From positions 1 to 14,896 of the forward strand of contig CABTWP010000046.1 of assembly GCA_902488525.1 (NCBI GenBank): a stretch of DNA of 14,896 bases, given 5' to 3'. This DNA is from an uncultured Collinsella sp. (GTDB lineage Bacteria; Actinomycetota; Coriobacteriia; Coriobacteriales; Coriobacteriaceae). This document shows, in pieces, positions 12,772-14,896 of the stretch (position 1 is its first letter; the number at the start of each line of letters is the position of its first letter). The translations under genes were made by a program, and so were the position numbers. The notes below the pieces were generated by a model. It saw only the letters and a program-made list of their open reading frames with translations. It searched no databases and had not been told where the DNA came from.

Positions 12772-13638
12772 TTACTGCTGCAATGACCTTAATAGTCTAA
12801 TTTCAGCTGCATAACCTGCAAGTTCGTTCGGAGTCTCCAAAATAAACGGCAGCGAACGCAAGTGGCCATTCGATACAATATTCTGCATAACCTGCATACC
12901 GCCACCAAATTCCTCGCTGCCAAGGTATCCCTTGCCGCTGCACTCGTGACGATCTTTATGGGCGCCACAAGGGTTCTTCGAATCGTTGATGTGTACGGCA
13001 TGCAGACAATCGATACCCACCACGCGGTCGAACTCGTCGAGTACGCCGTCCAGATCATGGATGATGTCGTAGCCAGCATCGCTCACATGGCAGGTGTCCA
13101 AACAAACGCCCAGCTTATCGGACAGCTCTGGGCACTTGGCGGCAACGCCCTCGATAATGCACGCCAGCTCCTCAAAGCTGCGGCCCACCTCGGTACCCTT
13201 GCCGGCCATGGTCTCGAGCAACACCGTCGTCTGCTGGCCCTCAAACATCACCTGGCACAGGGTGTCGACAATCATCTGAATGCCGGCGTCGGAGCCCTGC
13301 CCCACATGCGCACCGGGATGGAAGTTGTAGTAGTTGCCGGGCAGCGCCTCCATGCGCCGCAGGTCCTCTGCCATGGCCTCCAGGGCAAACTCGCGCGCCC
13401 GCTCTTTGGCTGAGCAGGGGTTATAGGTATACGGGGCATGAGCCACGAGCGGGCCAAAGTCGTTTTGCTCCATAAGCTCGCGCAGGGCCGCCACGTCATC
13501 CATGTCAAGGTCTTTCGCCTTGCCGCCGCGCGGGTTGCGCGTAAAGAATGCAAAGGTATTGGCGCCAATGGACAACGCTGTCTCCCCCATTGCCCGATAG
13601 CCCTTCGTCGTCGAAAGATGGCACCCGATCGTCAGCAT
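12772..13638 (-). CDS. nfo: endonuclease IV (AP endonuclease family 2)
   Basis: A 288-residue base-excision-repair enzyme that cuts DNA 5' of abasic sites using a trinuclear zinc centre. All nine metal ligands expected from E. coli Nfo can be placed: His67 (VAHAPY), His107 (NFHPGAH), Glu142 (LETMAGKGT), Asp181 and His184 (VCLDTCH), His216 (VHINDSK), Asp229 and His231 (DRH), Glu268 (FILETP). The length is close to the usual 280-285. The start is ATG 13638, where the homology begins; GAGGAGGGAG lies upstream. The frame remains open 28 codons further, but that stretch (MRWNTVCLRQN...) is a repeated hairpin element and not protein. The gene follows the Gfo/Idh gene on the same strand with a 152-nt gap. 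No LexA box was seen near it. Confidence 0.96.
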   Translation of the reverse strand: MLTIGCHLSTTKGYRAMGETALSIGANTFAFFTRNPRGGKAKDLDMDDVAALRELMEQNDFGPLVAHAPYTYNPCSAKERAREFALEAMAEDLRRMEALPGNYYNFHPGAHVGQGSDAGIQMIVDTLCQVMFEGQQTTVLLETMAGKGTEVGRSFEELACIIEGVAAKCPELSDKLGVCLDTCHVSDAGYDIIHDLDGVLDEFDRVVGIDCLHAVHINDSKNPCGAHKDRHECSGKGYLGSEEFGGGMQVMQNIVSNGHLRSLPFILETPNELAGYAAEIRLLRSLQQ

Positions 13639-13657
13639 CTCCAGCTCCCTCCTCATC

Positions 13658-13728
13658 AGTTGCGGAAAAATACGGTCTATTGGTGCCTTATTTTGGCGCA
13701 AACAGACCGTATTCCACCGCAAGTTATA
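13658..13728 (-). repeat. covarying hairpin element, copy 1 (upstream of nfo)
   Basis: The outer stem pairs TTGCGG (13660-13665) with CCGCAA (13717-13722). The inner stem pairs AATACGGTCT (13669-13678) with AGACCGTATT (13704-13713), 10 bp perfect. A loop of about 25 nt holds GCGCCAAAATAAGG on the minus strand. A second copy lies at 14824-14895 with identical outer ends and a different but still complementary inner stem. On the minus strand it begins with TATAACTTGCGG and ends about 20 nt before the nfo start codon. It could be a cis-regulatory RNA, a protein-binding palindrome or a small mobile repeat. Confidence 0.8.
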
Positions 13729-13790
13729 AAAGGGGCATCAAGAGCAAAGGCCTCCAGGCATTCCAAGCGCTGGCGCCATGCCCCCACGCC

Positions 13791-14810
13791 CTAAAGTTTC
13801 AAGCGAATCGCATCGATGATGTGCGCACAGCGCTGTGTGGCGGCTAGGCACATGATGGGGCTTTCGAGTTTCCCCGCCTGAATGAGCTGCGTCGCATGCG
13901 ACGCCTCACCGTAAAAATCATCGACTTCAAATGGTGCATCGATTTCGAGTACTCGACCGTCGGAGTACTTCACATGGGCGAGCTCGGGGCGATGGAGACG
14001 CTCGATTTCCAACGAGCCCCGCTCACAGGCAATCGTTAAGCGGCTTTCATATGCTGCCTTGCCATCGCACACCATATGAATGGGTATACCGCCGACGCTC
14101 ATATGGATCTCATCGGCCCAATCGACGCGGCCGCCTGACACGTCACGCCAGCGAACTTCACGGGACGAAACCTCGCACGCGCCCGCGAGCAAATCCTCAA
14201 ACCAACCGACCGCATAGCAGCCCATGTCATATAGACAGCCGCCCTGCAACGGATCAAGCAGATAGCCCGAAGGAGGCTCGCCGTAATCGAGCTTTTGCAC
14301 GCTTTCAATCGAGACAATACGGCCAAGCTCACCCGACGCAAGCAAGTCTTTCACGCGAGTGCGCATCGGGCAAAACCGATTCTTCATCGCCTCCATAAAC
14401 AGCACGCCGCGCTCGCGAGAGGTGGAGGCAATCGAGAGAGCCTCTTCCTCACTCAAAACGGCCGGCTTTTCGCACAACACGGCCTTTCCGGCGCGCAGCG
14501 CGCGACAGGCCCAACGCGTATGCATGCCATGCGGAAGAGCCAAGTAGATTGCGTCGACATCGGGGTCGGCAATCAGCGCGTCATAAGCCGCATTGCCGTT
14601 ATCGTCGACCGAGGCATGGCCATGCGCAGCATCGATCGAAAACGCTCGGCAAAATTCCTCGACATGTGCAGGAGTGCGGCCGGCCGCAGCCACCAGCCGT
14701 GCCCCGTCGGCCTTCTTAAGCGACGATGCAAATCGATGAGAAATGTACCCAGCGCCCAAAATGCCCCAACGAACCTCACGCAAATCATCACATGAATCCC
14801 GATGGCCCAC
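13791..14810 (-). CDS. Gfo/Idh/MocA family NAD(P)-dependent oxidoreductase
   Basis: A 339-residue dehydrogenase. An N-terminal Rossmann fold carries the dinucleotide motif GILGAG (16-21); the catalytic EKP motif follows at 114-116 in VLCEKPAVLS. The C-terminal alpha/beta domain contains GGCLYDMGCYAV (190-201), where the family often has a catalytic Asp or His. The MKNRFCP and DPLQGG segments resemble the trans-dihydrodiol dehydrogenase / sugar oxidoreductase branch, so the substrate is probably a sugar or sugar-like compound, but it cannot be specified. I chose GTG 14810 because AAGGGGG lies 5 nt upstream. The frame continues 26 codons further into a hairpin repeat (MRWNSSCLRQN...) that is not protein. 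It is upstream of nfo on the same strand, with 152 nt between them. Confidence 0.9.
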   Translation of the reverse strand: MGHRDSCDDLREVRWGILGAGYISHRFASSLKKADGARLVAAAGRTPAHVEEFCRAFSIDAAHGHASVDDNGNAAYDALIADPDVDAIYLALPHGMHTRWACRALRAGKAVLCEKPAVLSEEEALSIASTSRERGVLFMEAMKNRFCPMRTRVKDLLASGELGRIVSIESVQKLDYGEPPSGYLLDPLQGGCLYDMGCYAVGWFEDLLAGACEVSSREVRWRDVSGGRVDWADEIHMSVGGIPIHMVCDGKAAYESRLTIACERGSLEIERLHRPELAHVKYSDGRVLEIDAPFEVDDFYGEASHATQLIQAGKLESPIMCLAATQRCAHIIDAIRLKL

Positions 14811-14823
14811 GACAGCCCCCTTC

Positions 14824-14895
14824 AGTTGCGGTGAAATAGTTCCTGGTTGGCCCCTATTCTGCCGCAAACAGGAACTATTCCACCGCAAGTTATAC
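14824..14895 (-). repeat. covarying hairpin element, copy 2 (upstream of oxidoreductase)
   Basis: The outer stem pairs TTGCGG (14826-14831) with CCGCAA (14883-14888). The inner stem pairs AATAGTTCCTG (14835-14845) with CAGGAACTATT (14869-14879), 11 bp perfect. A loop of about 23 nt contains GCGGCAGAATAGG on the minus strand. The outer parts match copy 1 while the inner stem has changed on both sides together. It ends about 15 nt before the GTG start of the oxidoreductase gene and reaches nearly to the window edge. Confidence 0.8.
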
Positions 14896-14896
14896 A

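Noticed and set aside
13735..13790. Possible terminator between the Gfo/Idh gene and nfo
   Set aside because: On the minus strand GGGGCAT and ATGCCCCTTTT can pair, but they are separated by about 40 nt of loop, so the structure is too weak to call.
1..14896. tRNA, rRNA, CRISPR arrays, transposases, toxin-antitoxin pairs
   Set aside because: Looked for on both strands by eye and none was found; the repeats present occur as pairs without regular spacing.

Overview
The window looks like chromosomal DNA of a gut Coriobacteriia, most likely Collinsella. This is inferred from the GC-rich codon use, the gene families present (a DUF3793 protein paired with a flavodoxin, a YolD-like protein paired with a Y-family polymerase) and the AGGAGG-type ribosome binding sites. 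No species-level marker is present. Coding density is high, no gap exceeds 300 bases, and I saw no rRNA, tRNA, CRISPR array or transposase.

Layout. (1) 60-2928, plus strand: a three-gene operon with an unrecognised 296-aa protein, a ClpP-like serine protease with an intact Ser-His-Asp triad, and a short VirD4/TraG-like ATPase that lacks the usual N-terminal membrane segments and overlaps the protease gene by 8 nt. (2) 3071-5537, minus strand: pgi (glucose-6-phosphate isomerase) with its terminator, preceded by a short protein resembling only the N-terminal half of iron-containing alcohol dehydrogenases. Two inverted copies of a 31-bp repeat flank that short gene. (3) 5650-7647, plus strand: an SOS module with a clear promoter, two tandem LexA boxes, a Y-family DNA polymerase and a translationally coupled YolD-like protein. 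(4) 7674-9403: a minus-strand membrane-anchored heavy-metal-associated (HMA) protein with a CsoR-like operator, then a plus-strand DUF3793-flavodoxin pair with its own promoter. (5) 9521-12710, minus strand: a polar amino acid ABC importer in the order lipoprotein, permease, ATPase. A terminator-like hairpin follows the lipoprotein gene, and the permease carries an unusual secreted N-terminal domain. (6) 12772-14896, minus strand: nfo (endonuclease IV) and a Gfo/Idh/MocA oxidoreductase. Each is preceded at the same position by a copy of a structured repeat whose inner stem differs in sequence between the copies but stays base-paired.

The most promising leads are the protease-ATPase operon, the covarying hairpin element upstream of two neighbouring genes, and the ABC permease with a grafted extracellular domain. 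DNA repair is a partial theme (SOS polymerase and endonuclease IV), but those genes are not in one operon. The rest is ordinary metabolism, transport and metal handling.
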